From positions 1,798,001 to 1,862,000 of the forward strand of contig NZ_LR699554.1 of NCBI RefSeq assembly GCF_902459535.1: 64,000 nt of DNA, given 5' to 3'. Made by a program: the position numbers and the translations under genes. Below, one piece after another: positions 52,981-62,328 of this stretch (positions are counted from its first letter, which is position 1; every line of letters begins with the position of its first letter). The stretch is from Paraburkholderia dioscoreae (GTDB lineage: Bacteria > Pseudomonadota > Gammaproteobacteria > Burkholderiales > Burkholderiaceae). The notes beneath the pieces are model-generated. The model worked only from the letters and a program-made list of their open reading frames with translations, searched no databases and had not been told where the DNA came from.

Positions 52981-53385
52981 ATGAAAAGAATACACATCAA
53001 ACCGCTGGCCGCCACCGCCTTGCTGCTCGTCACGCTCGCGTCGTATGGCAATGCCTACGCGCAAGGCGCTCCGCAGGCGATTACGGAAAAACGCACGGAC
53101 GTGGTCCAGCTCGCCAGCGGCTATCGCGCGTCGAAGCTGAGTGGCGCCGATGTCTACAACAAAAACAAGGACACGATCGGCACGCTGGACGATCTGATCG
53201 TGTCGCCCACGGCGGACCGCGGCACATACGCGATCCTCTCGGTAGGCGGTTTTCTGGGCATGGGCAAACACCTTGTCGCCGTTCCGTTCAATGACCTCCA
53301 GATCAACAATCGCCGCGTGGTGCTGCCTGAGGCTACGAAAAAATCGCTCGAAGCGCTGCCCGAATTCAAGTACGCGCCGGACTGA
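52981..53385 (+). CDS. Secreted PRC-barrel domain protein
   Basis: A 134-residue exported protein. The signal peptide MKRIHIKPLAATALLLVTLA ends near NAYAQ. The PRC barrel follows (about 50-134: YRASKLSGADVYNKNKDTIG, TLDDLIVSPTADRGTYAILS, GKHLVAVPFNDLQI). PRC-barrel proteins of this size are commonly stress-induced and periplasmic. The ATG at 52981 has AGGGAGA upstream and a near-consensus -24/-12 promoter. Confidence 0.92.
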   Translation: MKRIHIKPLAATALLLVTLASYGNAYAQGAPQAITEKRTDVVQLASGYRASKLSGADVYNKNKDTIGTLDDLIVSPTADRGTYAILSVGGFLGMGKHLVAVPFNDLQINNRRVVLPEATKKSLEALPEFKYAPD

Positions 53386-53436
53386 AGATACGGACCGGCG
53401 CGTTCCCGAGGAACAAAATTCCAGACGTAGCGCGCC

Positions 53437-55686
53437 TCAGCCGAGCAGCTTGTCCAACGTGATCGGCAGTGCCCTCACCCGCTTGCCGGTTGCATGCCAC
53501 ACCGCATTGCTCACCGCGGCGGCCACGCCCACCACGCCGATCTCGCCTACGCCTTTCGCGCCCAACGGATTGACAACGTCGTCGTGCTCGTCGACGAACA
53601 GCACGTCGATATCATGGATGTCGGCATTCACCGGCACATGGTATTCAGAGAAGTTGTGATTCATCTGCCGCCCGAGCGCATGGTCGAACTGGCCGTGCTC
53701 GTGCAGCGCCATGCTGATGCCCCACACCACGCCGCCGGCGATCTGGTTGGCCGCCGTCTTCGGGTTGACGATGCGGCCCGCGGCGATCGCGCTGACCACG
53801 CGCGTCACCCGCACGGTGCCAAGCGTTTCGTCCACGCGAACTTCAGCGAAAACGGCCGAATGCGTGCCCATTGAATACGCCTGCTGTTTTTCATGCGGCT
53901 TGACGCTCGCCTGCTCGTCGAGTTCATCGATTCCGGCGCGGCTGAACAGTGCGTCGATGCCGATCGCGTCGTCCGCACTCGTGCCGCAAATGAGCCGCGC
54001 GCCCGAGCGTCGGATGCTATCGCGCCCAACGGTTGAAAAGCGTTCGCCGCCATATTGCCTCGCCAGATCGACAAGGCGGTTGTGCAACCGTTTGCAGACG
54101 ACATCGACCGCACTGCCCACCGACGATACGGTCCACGAGCCGCCTTCAATCGGCGCCTTCGGCAAGCGTGTGTCGCCGAGTTCGAAAGTAACGTCGTGAA
54201 TCGATACGCCGAGCGCGTCGGCTGCGATCTGGCTCATTGCAGTGTAGGTGCCGGTGCCGATATCCGCGGTCGAACTGGAAACCTTCACCCGTCCGTCACG
54301 CGTCATGACCGCGCGCGCCGCCGCTTCGTTCTGCATGGCGTCCCATGCGCCGGTCGCCATGCCCCAGCCGATCAGTTCGTGACCTTCGCGCCGGGCGCGC
54401 GGCGCTAGCGGCCGTCTCTCCCAGCCGAAGCGCGCCGCGCCCTCGCGATAGCATTCGCGCAAAGCCTTGCTCGAAAAAGGCAGATTCTTGTTGGCGTCGC
54501 GCTCGGCGTAATTGATCAATCGCAGATCGAGCGGATCCATCTGCAAGGCTTCGGCAAGTTCGTCCATCGCCATTTCGAGCGGAAAGAGACCTTGCGCCGC
54601 GCCCGGCGCGCGCGTGTCCGCAGGCGTCGGCACGTCGATTCGCGCGACCTTGTAGCCCATCTTGACGTTGTCGCAGCAATACAGTTGGCCCGCCCAATTG
54701 ACGACTACGTCGCAGTAATCTTCGTATTGCGAGGTTTCCGCCACCGCTTCATGAATCACCGCCTGCAATCTGCCGTCGGCGCCCGCGCCCAATGCGACAC
54801 GCTGGATAGATTGCGGGCGATGAGCAAACGTGAACATCTGCTGCCGTGTCAACGTGAGCCGCACGGGCCGTTTCAGCTCGCGCGCGGCCATGACCGCAAG
54901 TGCGAGATGGTAGTGCGGCCGCAAGCCCGAGCCGAACGCCCCGCCGACAAACGGCGCGATCACTTGTACCTCGTCGTCCTGCAAACCGAATACGCTGGTG
55001 AGATACGACTTGGTATTGCCGACACCCTGGGTCTTTTCATACACGGTCAGACGCCCTTGCGCGTCCGGCACCACGGTGCAGCCGTGCATTTCCATCGGAT
55101 TGTGATACTCCGCGGGCGTGCTGTAGAAAGTATCGACGCGCGCGACAGCACTCGCCAGCGCCCTATCCGCATCGCCACGCGCGGGCGGCGGCGGTTCGAA
55201 GCCGCCTTTTTCCGTGGAAGGCGGAACGGCGCTCATTACCGCTTCGCTCAGATCGGTCTGGTGCGGCGTGGCCTCGTAACGGACTTTCACGAGCGCTGCC
55301 GCATGGCGCGCCAATTCCAGCGACTCAGCAACTACCAGAGCGACCGGTTGTCCGCTATACCAGACGCGGTCGTCCCATAGCGGCCTGAATGGACTTCCGC
55401 CTGGCGCGACCATGTCTTTGTAAGGCTTGTCTTCGAGCGGCAATTCCGGGCGATTCTGATGCGTCAGCACGAGCAGCACGCCAGGCAGTTCGAGCGCGGC
55501 GGACGAATCGATCGATACGATACGGCCGGTTGCCATCGTGCTCGATATGACGAACCCATAGGTGAGCCCCTCGGCCGTGAAATCGGCGGAATATTGTGCG
55601 GCGCCCGTCACTTTCTGCCTGCCGTCCACGCGCTTATGCGGCACGCCGGTAGCGCGCGCGGCCGGCAACATTTCGGCGCGGTTCAT
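53437..55686 (-). CDS. paoC: Molybdopterin-binding aldehyde oxidoreductase subunit PaoC-like
   Basis: Large subunit (749 residues) of a xanthine-oxidase-family enzyme that holds the molybdenum cofactor and oxidises aldehydes to acids. Landmarks are VPHKRVDGRQKVTGAAQYSA, FVGGAFGSGLRPHYHLALAV and the base Glu in AKGVGEIGVVGVAAAVSNAV near the C-terminus. It is the third gene of paoABC (order A-B-C on the minus strand), with its ATG overlapping the FAD-subunit stop by 4 bp. No xdhC/paoD maturation gene follows in the window. Confidence 0.94.
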   Translation of the reverse strand: MNRAEMLPAARATGVPHKRVDGRQKVTGAAQYSADFTAEGLTYGFVISSTMATGRIVSIDSSAALELPGVLLVLTHQNRPELPLEDKPYKDMVAPGGSPFRPLWDDRVWYSGQPVALVVAESLELARHAAALVKVRYEATPHQTDLSEAVMSAVPPSTEKGGFEPPPPARGDADRALASAVARVDTFYSTPAEYHNPMEMHGCTVVPDAQGRLTVYEKTQGVGNTKSYLTSVFGLQDDEVQVIAPFVGGAFGSGLRPHYHLALAVMAARELKRPVRLTLTRQQMFTFAHRPQSIQRVALGAGADGRLQAVIHEAVAETSQYEDYCDVVVNWAGQLYCCDNVKMGYKVARIDVPTPADTRAPGAAQGLFPLEMAMDELAEALQMDPLDLRLINYAERDANKNLPFSSKALRECYREGAARFGWERRPLAPRARREGHELIGWGMATGAWDAMQNEAAARAVMTRDGRVKVSSSTADIGTGTYTAMSQIAADALGVSIHDVTFELGDTRLPKAPIEGGSWTVSSVGSAVDVVCKRLHNRLVDLARQYGGERFSTVGRDSIRRSGARLICGTSADDAIGIDALFSRAGIDELDEQASVKPHEKQQAYSMGTHSAVFAEVRVDETLGTVRVTRVVSAIAAGRIVNPKTAANQIAGGVVWGISMALHEHGQFDHALGRQMNHNFSEYHVPVNADIHDIDVLFVDEHDDVVNPLGAKGVGEIGVVGVAAAVSNAVWHATGKRVRALPITLDKLLG

Positions 55687-56687
55687 GATGCGGTCTCCTC
55701 AAACGAACGTTGCGTCGCCAGTTCGAACGCGCGCGCGATGACGCGTGCCGCCAGTTCGATCTTGAACGCGTTATCGCGGCGGCCGTGAGCGCCGCGCAAT
55801 AGCATGGCCGCGAAATCGCGCACGGCGGCCGCTTCGAGACGCTTGCCGCGCAACACGGCTTCGGCTTCAGCATCGCGCCACGGTTTGTGCGCCACGCCGC
55901 CGAGCGCGCAACGCGCGTTCACGATCGTGTCGCCTTCGAGTTCCAGTCCCACAGCCGCCGACACCAGCGCGAACGCATACGAAGCCCTGTCTCGCACTTT
56001 CACGTAAGCGTGATGCGCGGCAAAACCCTCTTTCGGCAATTCGATCGCCGTGATCAATTCGTCGTCGCGCAGATTCGAGTCGATGTGCGGCGTATCGCCG
56101 GGCAAGCGGTGAAAGTCGGCAAACGGCAGCGTGCGCGTGCCGTTCCCGCCGGCGACATGAACCTTGGCGTCGAGCGCCGCCAGTGCCACGCACATGTCCG
56201 ACGGATGCACGGCGATACATTGCTCGCTTGCGCCGAGTATCGCGTGAATGCGGTTCACCCCTTCCAGCGCCGGGCAGCCCGTTCCCGGCTCGCGCTTGTT
56301 GCAGGGCGTACCGGCGTCGTAGAAATAATGGCAACGGGTGCGTTGCAACAGATTGCCGCCGACTGTCGCCACATTGCGAATCTGCGCGGACGCGCCGGCC
56401 AGAATCGCTTTGGCGAGCAACGGGTAGCGCGCGGCCACCGTGTCGTCATACGCAAGCGCGCTGTTGGTCACCAGCGCTCCGATCGTCAGGCCGCCTGCAT
56501 CAGTCGCCTCGATCTTTCTCAGCGGCAAACGGTTGATATCGACGAGCACCGCCGGATGCGCCACGTCTTCGCGCAACAGGTCCACGAGGTTCGTACCGCC
56601 CGCAATGAACGCAGCAGTCCCATTGGCGCGATGCTGATCGATTGCCTGAGGCACCGCACTGGCGCGGGTATAGGAGAAGCGGTTCAT
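55683..56687 (-). CDS. paoB: FAD-binding subunit of aldehyde oxidoreductase, PaoB-like with [4Fe-4S] cysteines
   Basis: A 334-residue medium subunit. The FAD loop AAFIAGGTNLVDLLRED is at about 25-41, with VATVGGNLLQRTRCHYFYDA following. Cys119, Cys129, Cys138 and Cys157 match the extra [4Fe-4S] ligands of E. coli PaoB (the NKREPG segment is alike), a feature absent from ordinary XdhB-type subunits. KVRDRASYAFALVSAAVGLE is also shared. It overlaps both neighbours by 4 bp. Confidence 0.94.
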   Translation of the reverse strand: MNRFSYTRASAVPQAIDQHRANGTAAFIAGGTNLVDLLREDVAHPAVLVDINRLPLRKIEATDAGGLTIGALVTNSALAYDDTVAARYPLLAKAILAGASAQIRNVATVGGNLLQRTRCHYFYDAGTPCNKREPGTGCPALEGVNRIHAILGASEQCIAVHPSDMCVALAALDAKVHVAGGNGTRTLPFADFHRLPGDTPHIDSNLRDDELITAIELPKEGFAAHHAYVKVRDRASYAFALVSAAVGLELEGDTIVNARCALGGVAHKPWRDAEAEAVLRGKRLEAAAVRDFAAMLLRGAHGRRDNAFKIELAARVIARAFELATQRSFEETAS

Positions 56688-57232
56688 GAGCGCGCTCCCT
56701 CATCGCCGTGCTGCGGGTCCGGCAGATCCGCGGCATCCAGAATCGCGGCCACGATGTTCGTGTAGGCACCGCAGCGGCAGAGGTTGCCGCTCATCAGTTC
56801 GCGCACGTCGTCGGCACACTTCACGTGGCCTTCGTCGAGCATGGCGACAGCGGAGCAGATCTGCCCCGGCGTACAGTAACCGCATTGGAACGCATCGTGG
56901 TCGATGAAAGCCTGCTGCATGGTATGCAGCGTGTCGCCGTCGGCGAGGCCTTCGATCGTCGTGATCGTTGCGCCGTCGTGCACGACCGCCAGTGCGAGAC
57001 ACGTGTTGATCCGCCGGCCGTCGACGATTGCCGTGCAGGCGCCGCACTGTCCATGATCGCAGCCTTTTTTGGTGCCGCTCAACTGACAGTGTTCGCGCAG
57101 AAGGTCGAGCAGCGTGGTCCATGCTTCCACTTCGAAATGCCGTGTTTTACCGTTGACTTCGAATGTCACGGCCATGCGCTCGGCTTCGCTCGGCGCGAGA
57201 TCGAGCGGAGTCTCTATGGTGGGGGTATTCAT
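56684..57232 (-). CDS. paoA: [2Fe-2S] subunit of aldehyde oxidoreductase, PaoA-like
   Basis: A 182-residue ferredoxin-like subunit. The plant-type cluster uses Cys58, Cys63, Cys66 and Cys78 (CDHGQCGAC...C), and the helical cluster uses Cys117, Cys120, Cys152 and Cys154 (CGYC, CRC). The N-terminus (MNTPTIETPLDLAPSEAERM) has no twin-arginine signal, so unlike E. coli PaoA this enzyme is probably cytoplasmic. AGGAGAAGGAG precedes the ATG at 57232. A near-perfect sigma-54 promoter is 53 nt upstream. Confidence 0.95.
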   Translation of the reverse strand: MNTPTIETPLDLAPSEAERMAVTFEVNGKTRHFEVEAWTTLLDLLREHCQLSGTKKGCDHGQCGACTAIVDGRRINTCLALAVVHDGATITTIEGLADGDTLHTMQQAFIDHDAFQCGYCTPGQICSAVAMLDEGHVKCADDVRELMSGNLCRCGAYTNIVAAILDAADLPDPQHGDEGARS

Positions 57233-57283
57233 GGGTATTCTCCTTCTCCTGACGATGGGTCGCAGCGCGATATAGCGGAAATG

Positions 57284-57299
57284 CGCAAGCGACGTGCCA
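57284..57299 (-). promoter_or_regulatory. Sigma-54 promoter for the paoABC operon
   Basis: Minus-strand TGGCACGTCGCTTGCG equals the consensus TGGCACG-N4-TTGC. The only deviation is the final W. The -12 element is 53 nt before paoA. Confidence 0.8.
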
Positions 57300-57411
57300 C
57301 TGCAGCACACACCGCCGCGCGCTCGGGCCGCGACGGAGTGCACGTGGCTACATCGTCGAACAGCGGGTAAAAAACAGGTGGTTCCCGATAGCCTGCCGAT
57401 ATTCAACAAAC

Positions 57412-58278
57412 CTAAATGATCGGCGATCCGCCCGTCACCGCAATAGTCGCGCCGGAGATATAGCTGGCTTCGTCGGATGCCAGCATCACATAGGCGGCCG
57501 CCAGTTCGGCCGGCTGGCCGGGGCGCTTCATCGGCACCTGCGCGCCGAATTGCTCGACTTTCTCCGGCGGCATGGTGGAGGGAATCAGCGGCGTCCAGAT
57601 GGGCCCCGGCGCCACGCAGTTCGCACGGATACCTTTCTCCGCGAGCAACTGCGCAAGGCCGCCGGTGAAGTTCTGAATCGCGCCCTTGGTCGCCGCGTAG
57701 GCGATCAAACCGGGGTTCGGGTGATCCGCATTGATCGATGTCGTGTTCACGATCGCGGCACCCGGTTTCATATGTTTGACCGCGGCCCGGGTGATCCTGA
57801 ACATCGCGCCAATGTTCGTATCGAAGGTCTTGTCCCACTCTTCGTCGCTGATCGCTTCGAGCGAGGGGTAGCTCATTTGATACGCGGCGTTGTTGACCAG
57901 CACGTCGAGCCGGCCAAAAACCTCGATAGCTCTGTCGACGATCGCATTGCAGTGCGCGGGGTTCGTGATATCGCCAGGCAGCAGGACCGCCTTGCGGCCT
58001 GCCTCCTCGATCCAGCGCGCGGTCTCGCGCGCGTCGTCGTCCTCGTTCAGATACGAAATCAGTACGTCCGCGCCCTCACGCGCGAACGCAATGGCAACGG
58101 CGCGGCCAATTCCGCTATCTCCGCCCGTGACGATCGCCGCTTTACCCGCGAGCCGTCCCGAACCTCGATAGGAGCGCTCGCCGTGATCGGGTTGAGGTTG
58201 CATTTCCGCCGTGTGCCCGGGCGTGTGGTTTTGCTGCTGCTTCGGAAACGGCGGTGTAGGACGCTGCGTGTCGCTCAT
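57412..58278 (-). CDS. SDR family oxidoreductase (general stress, YhdG/YghA-like)
   Basis: A 288-residue NAD(P)-dependent short-chain dehydrogenase. The first 45 residues (FPKQQQNHTPGHTAEMQPQP) form the extension typical of the YghA/stress subgroup. The cofactor loop is AIVTGGDSGIGRAVAIAFAR, NNAAYQ follows, and the catalytic Tyr and Lys are in LIAYAATKGAIQNF. CVAPGPIWTPLIPSTMP and ASDEASYISGATIAVTGG complete the family pattern. The ATG at 58278 has GGGAGA upstream. Confidence 0.93.
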   Translation of the reverse strand: MSDTQRPTPPFPKQQQNHTPGHTAEMQPQPDHGERSYRGSGRLAGKAAIVTGGDSGIGRAVAIAFAREGADVLISYLNEDDDARETARWIEEAGRKAVLLPGDITNPAHCNAIVDRAIEVFGRLDVLVNNAAYQMSYPSLEAISDEEWDKTFDTNIGAMFRITRAAVKHMKPGAAIVNTTSINADHPNPGLIAYAATKGAIQNFTGGLAQLLAEKGIRANCVAPGPIWTPLIPSTMPPEKVEQFGAQVPMKRPGQPAELAAAYVMLASDEASYISGATIAVTGGSPII

Positions 58279-58502
58279 GACGAATCTCCCGAGTGCGATA
58301 GACATGGGCGGTGTGCGAAAGACACACCGCATGCCAACGTATTCAGCAACCCGTGGACCCGCGGTTTATCGCAGGCCGAAAAACTTCGTCGTGCTGTGGA
58401 ACGAGAACCGGCAGCTTCGATGAATCTCATGCGTCTGCTTCAATCCACCATGAATATCGGGGGCGGCAATATGGAGAATTTTTTTCAAAGCGAACGCAGC
58501 CT

Positions 58503-58994
58503 TTACGGCGGTCCGGCCACGTTCAGCGCCGCCGCCGATTCGAGTACGCGCAACAGGCGCTCGGGCGTCAGCGGCTTCGCGCAATGCGCGTCGAACCCGG
58601 CGGCTTTGGCGCGCACCCGGTCGTCACGCGAAGCAAACGCGGTGCATGCCACCAGCAACATATGGGAAGTCGAAGCATGGGCGCGCAGGCGGCGCGCCAG
58701 TTCCAGACCGTCCAGCCCCGGCATCTTGATGTCCAGTACCACCGCGAACGGTTGCCATTCGCGCGCCATGTCGCACACTGCAAGCGGATCTTCGAGCGCG
58801 CGGCACTCGAAGCCGTCGGCACTCAGCAATACCTGCAATGCGTCTGCCGCTTCCCGGTAATCGTCCACCACGAGCACACGCCGGTGCGACACCATCGCAT
58901 ACTGGATTGGCCGCCACACTACGACGTCGTCGTTATCATCCATCTGGTCGTCGAACGTCACCCTCTTCTCCCTGGCTTTTCTTACGCGCGCCAC
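58503..58994 (-). CDS. Response regulator receiver domain protein
   Basis: Single-domain receiver, about 125 residues after an N-terminal extension. The phosphorylation pocket is RVLVVDDYREAADALQVLLS, with the acceptor Asp in VVLDIKMPGLDGLELARRL, and CAKPLTPERLLRVLE holds the Lys. No output domain follows. The GTG at 58994 has GAGGTG at the right distance. ATG alternatives at 58943 and 58895 are possible. No kinase gene is adjacent. It may be a partner for a hybrid kinase elsewhere. Confidence 0.88.
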   Translation of the reverse strand: MARVRKAREKRVTFDDQMDDNDDVVVWRPIQYAMVSHRRVLVVDDYREAADALQVLLSADGFECRALEDPLAVCDMAREWQPFAVVLDIKMPGLDGLELARRLRAHASTSHMLLVACTAFASRDDRVRAKAAGFDAHCAKPLTPERLLRVLESAAALNVAGPP

Positions 58995-59310
58995 TCACGG
59001 GCACCTCGGAACACGCGCGCAAGATTCGCTCCCGACGTGCAGACAAAACTCATCCTGCACCCGACGAAGGCTTCGGTTTGCGTTGCGGATTGCGTCGGCC
59101 GCGCCCAGCGCGCCACCGCATAGGCTTTACCTCACAACCATAGCTCACGTCACAAATCATCGCCCGTGGATTGAGGGCGTGGAGGCACTGCGAAGTGCGC
59201 GCGAACGAGTGTTTGCGCGTCGGTGAAACGCACAACTGCTGTGCAGATCGCGCTTGCCGTGTGCATCAGGCAGCCCGCATTCGAGGCTTTAGGGATTTCT
59301 ACTCAGCGGG
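58995..59310. other. Intergenic region with no recognised feature
   Basis: About 315 bp between the response regulator and ligase genes. A weak -24/-12-like match (GGAGCGAATCTTGC, minus strand, about 59019-59032) faces the response regulator. Nothing else was recognised. Confidence 0.4.
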
Positions 59311-60987
59311 TTATCCCGCACGGTCGTCGATGAAGCCTTTGAGCATTGCCAGCGTGTCGGCGTCGTCGATATGTTTGTCCGTGCGCCAGCGCAGCATGCG
59401 CGGAAACCGCACCGCCACGCCGGACTTATGACGCGGGCTCGCCTGAATGCCTTCGAAACCGATTTCGAATACGAGCGTGGGCGTTACGCTGCGCACCGGC
59501 CCGAACTTTTCGATCGTGGTCTTGCGCACGATCGCATCCACCTGGCGCATTTCTTCGTCAGTGAGACCGGAATAAGCCTTGGCGAACGGCACCAGCGTGC
59601 GCACACCGTCCGCTTCGTCCCACACCGCAAATGTGAAATCGGTGTAGAGACTCGCACGGCGGCCGTGGCCGCGCTGCGCGTAAACCAGCACCGCGTCCAC
59701 CGCATACGGATCGATCTTCCATTTCCACCACGTGCCGGAGGCCTTGGTGCGGCCCACGCCATACATCGACTCGCGCTCCTTGACCATCAGACCTTCCACG
59801 CCGCGCGCCCGGCTCTCGTCGCGCAGCGCCGCGAGGGCTTGCCAATCGGGCGCACTCACCAGCGGCGATACGCGCAGCAGATCGCGTGCGAGCGTGCTGT
59901 CCACGGTAGTTGCCAATGCATCCAGTTGCGCGCGCCGTTCGGCGAGCGGCGTCATGCGCAGATCCTGGCCGTGCGCTTCGAGCAGATCGTAGGCAAGCAG
60001 CGTGGCGGGCGAATCGGCGAGGATTTTTTTCGTCAGCGTTTTGCGCGCAATACGCGGTTGCAAACGCGCGAACGGCAATGGCGCGCTTGCGCCGGGTTCC
60101 CACGCGAGAATCTCGCCGTCGATCACGAAGCCTTCCGGCAAGGCTTCGCCTAGCGCCGCGACTTCGGGAAACCGGTCCGTGATCAGGTCCTCGCCGCGCG
60201 ACCACAGCCACACCCGCCCGCCGCGCTTGACGAGTTGCGCGCGAATGCCGTCCCATTTCCATTCGATCTGCCATTGCGATGGGTCGCCGAGCGTTGCCGG
60301 ATCGGCTTGCAATGGATGGGCGAGAAAGAACGGATAGGGCAGTCCGAGATCGCTGTCATGCTGGGGCGCACCGGACTGCGCATCGTCGCTGGTCGCCTCA
60401 GGTGCGATCAAACGCAGGTAGCGCACCGCGTCGGGCTTCTGTCGCGAGTCGGTCCAGCCGACCATGCGTTGCGCGATCCGCTTATGATCGACGCCCGCCA
60501 CTTCCGCAAGCGCCCGCACCACCAGTTGCCGCGCTACGCCCACGCGAAACCCGCCGCCGATCAGTTTCGTCAGCAGAAAACGGCCACCCCAATCGAGTTC
60601 GTCCCAATAGTTGATGAGACGCGTGCGCAACTCTTCCGGCGCCGCACCGCGCAAGGTCAATACGCGGTGCTCGATCCACTGCGTGAGACCCAGTTCGGAG
60701 TTGCGCTGCGCGGGCGGCAGGATATGGGCGATGGTCTCGGCCAGATCGCCCACCGCATGATAAGACTCCTCGAACAACCACGCCGGCAGACCGGCGCGCT
60801 CGCGCGCGATCTCGCTCAAAAGACGCGTGGGCACCGATTGGCGAGGCTTGCCGCCGGCGAGAAAATACGACGCCCAAGCGGCATCTTCCGGCTCCGCCGC
60901 CGCAAAATAGCTGGTAAGGGCTTCGAGTTTGTCGTGCGTGGACGTGGTGGCGTCGAGCGCGGTGTAAAGGGCGGCGAAGCGTTTCAT
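59311..60987 (-). CDS. ATP-dependent DNA ligase
   Basis: A 558-residue ligase that seals nicks using ATP. The N-terminal helical domain (about 1-200) precedes the adenylation domain with Lys244 in IEWKWDGIRAQL (motif I). Other motifs are LWSRGEDLITDRFPE, FVIDGEILAWE and GVEGLMVKERESMYGVGRTK, then WWKWKIDPYAVDAVLVYA. An OB-fold domain (about 430-558) follows, ending in ASPRHKSGVAVRFPRMLRWR. It overlaps the exonuclease gene by 4 bp. It belongs to the bacterial repair-type (LigB/C-like) family seen beside MBL exonucleases. Confidence 0.96.
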   Translation of the reverse strand: MKRFAALYTALDATTSTHDKLEALTSYFAAAEPEDAAWASYFLAGGKPRQSVPTRLLSEIARERAGLPAWLFEESYHAVGDLAETIAHILPPAQRNSELGLTQWIEHRVLTLRGAAPEELRTRLINYWDELDWGGRFLLTKLIGGGFRVGVARQLVVRALAEVAGVDHKRIAQRMVGWTDSRQKPDAVRYLRLIAPEATSDDAQSGAPQHDSDLGLPYPFFLAHPLQADPATLGDPSQWQIEWKWDGIRAQLVKRGGRVWLWSRGEDLITDRFPEVAALGEALPEGFVIDGEILAWEPGASAPLPFARLQPRIARKTLTKKILADSPATLLAYDLLEAHGQDLRMTPLAERRAQLDALATTVDSTLARDLLRVSPLVSAPDWQALAALRDESRARGVEGLMVKERESMYGVGRTKASGTWWKWKIDPYAVDAVLVYAQRGHGRRASLYTDFTFAVWDEADGVRTLVPFAKAYSGLTDEEMRQVDAIVRKTTIEKFGPVRSVTPTLVFEIGFEGIQASPRHKSGVAVRFPRMLRWRTDKHIDDADTLAMLKGFIDDRAG

Positions 60988-62135
60988 GCGCTACTCGCGG
61001 GATCGACCGGGGTGACGTCTTTGTCGGCAGACTCGTTCTGCTTGCCCACCGACTCGGGCTCGAACGATACGCTACCCGTGGCGGCCGTTTCGTCCGCACC
61101 CGCGGCATCGGCTTCGACCGTATCGTCGCCGTATTGCGTTTCAAACGCGCCCGCTTCGAGGCCGTGCTCGCGTAACCAGCGCACCATCGGCTCGACCGAT
61201 CCGTGGGTGACGATCACGCGTTCGGCTCCCGTCGCGTGAATGGCCGTTTGCAGGCCCGGCCAGTCAGCATGATCCGACAGCACGAAGCCACGATCGACGC
61301 CGCGTCTGCGGCGTGCGCCGCGCAGACGCATCCAGCCCGACGCGAACGCGTCGCTATAGTCGCCGAAGCGCTTGAGCCATGCGCTGCCCTGCGCGGAAGG
61401 CGGCGCCACGATCAATGCCTGACGGAAAGCCGCCTTGTCCATCGCCGGCATCTCGCTCACGAGACGCACCGGCGGCAAGCGCACGCCGGCCTCCCGATAC
61501 GCGCGATTGAGCGGCTCAACGGCGCCGTGACAGAAGATCGGCCCAATGCCCGCATCGACACTTGCCAGCACGCGCTGCGCCTTGCCGAACGAATAGCAGA
61601 ACAACACGGAAGCGCGCCCTTGCGCAACGTTATGACGCCACCAGGAATCGACGCCGTCGAACACGGTTTGCGGCGCGTCCCATCGATAGATCGGCAGGCC
61701 GAAGGTCGACTCGGTAATGAAGGTATCGCAGCGCACCGGTTCGAAAGCGTCACAGGTCGGGTCGGGGTCGAGCTTGTAGTCGCCCGACGCAACCCAGACG
61801 CGCCCGCGGTGTTCGATCCGCAATTGCGCCGAGCCCAGCACGTGGCCGGCGGGATGCAGCGACACGGTCGTACCGTTGAGATCGATACGCTCGCCATACG
61901 CCAGAGTTTGCAGCGAAATGCCGGGCAGACGCGACAACAGCACGTTCGCCCCCGCTCGCGACGCAAGATAGTGCCGATGCCCGAAGCGTGCGTGATCGGA
62001 ATGCGCATGCGTAATCACGGCCCGTTCGACAGGGCGCCACGGATCGATATGGAAGTCGCCCGCCGGGCAATACAATCCCTCGGGCCGTGCGACCACCAGG
62101 TCCGCGAGGTCCGCTTGGTCAGAGGCTATATTCAA
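60984..62135 (-). CDS. Ligase-associated DNA exonuclease (MBL fold)
   Basis: A 383-residue metallo-beta-lactamase nuclease. The metal motif is VITHAHSDHARFGH at about residues 40-53, followed by HPAGHVLGSAQLRIEH, WVASGDYKLDPDP and SDHADWPGL. It is paired with an ATP-dependent ligase as in the bacterial ligase-exonuclease-helicase repair module. The helicase gene is absent here. The start is placed at the TTG at 62135, which follows AGGA and matches where conservation begins. An ATG at 62252 with no ribosome site is the alternative. Confidence 0.88.
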   Translation of the reverse strand: MNIASDQADLADLVVARPEGLYCPAGDFHIDPWRPVERAVITHAHSDHARFGHRHYLASRAGANVLLSRLPGISLQTLAYGERIDLNGTTVSLHPAGHVLGSAQLRIEHRGRVWVASGDYKLDPDPTCDAFEPVRCDTFITESTFGLPIYRWDAPQTVFDGVDSWWRHNVAQGRASVLFCYSFGKAQRVLASVDAGIGPIFCHGAVEPLNRAYREAGVRLPPVRLVSEMPAMDKAAFRQALIVAPPSAQGSAWLKRFGDYSDAFASGWMRLRGARRRRGVDRGFVLSDHADWPGLQTAIHATGAERVIVTHGSVEPMVRWLREHGLEAGAFETQYGDDTVEADAAGADETAATGSVSFEPESVGKQNESADKDVTPVDPASSA

Positions 62136-62328
62136 GTAGGATCCTGAAGCAGGTTGATGCAACAGCGACACAGCCCCCAAGCAAACTGCATTCCTGGCAC
62201 GCTTTAACAATTCGACGCGCAGGAACAACAGTGTGCCCCAGTATGGCCGCATACGTGCTTAAGTAACAAGGCAAGCGCGTCGTCCTACCCTGTATTCCCT
62301 CAGACTCCTCAACGCGCCGTGAGGCCCC

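Noticed and set aside
53405..53425. Hairpin GTTCCCGAGGAAC between the PRC-barrel and paoC genes
   Set aside because: A 5-bp stem with a 3-nt loop and no T-run on either strand.
58345..58360. Sigma-54-like GGGTCCACGGGTTGCT upstream of the SDR gene
   Set aside because: Correct spacing and TTGCT, but the -24 half deviates at several positions.
57550..58860. 436-residue plus-strand frame crossing the SDR and response-regulator genes
   Set aside because: It spans two real minus-strand genes and their gap. The stretch from ATG 58421 looked like a possible small gene but only continues as antisense to the response regulator.
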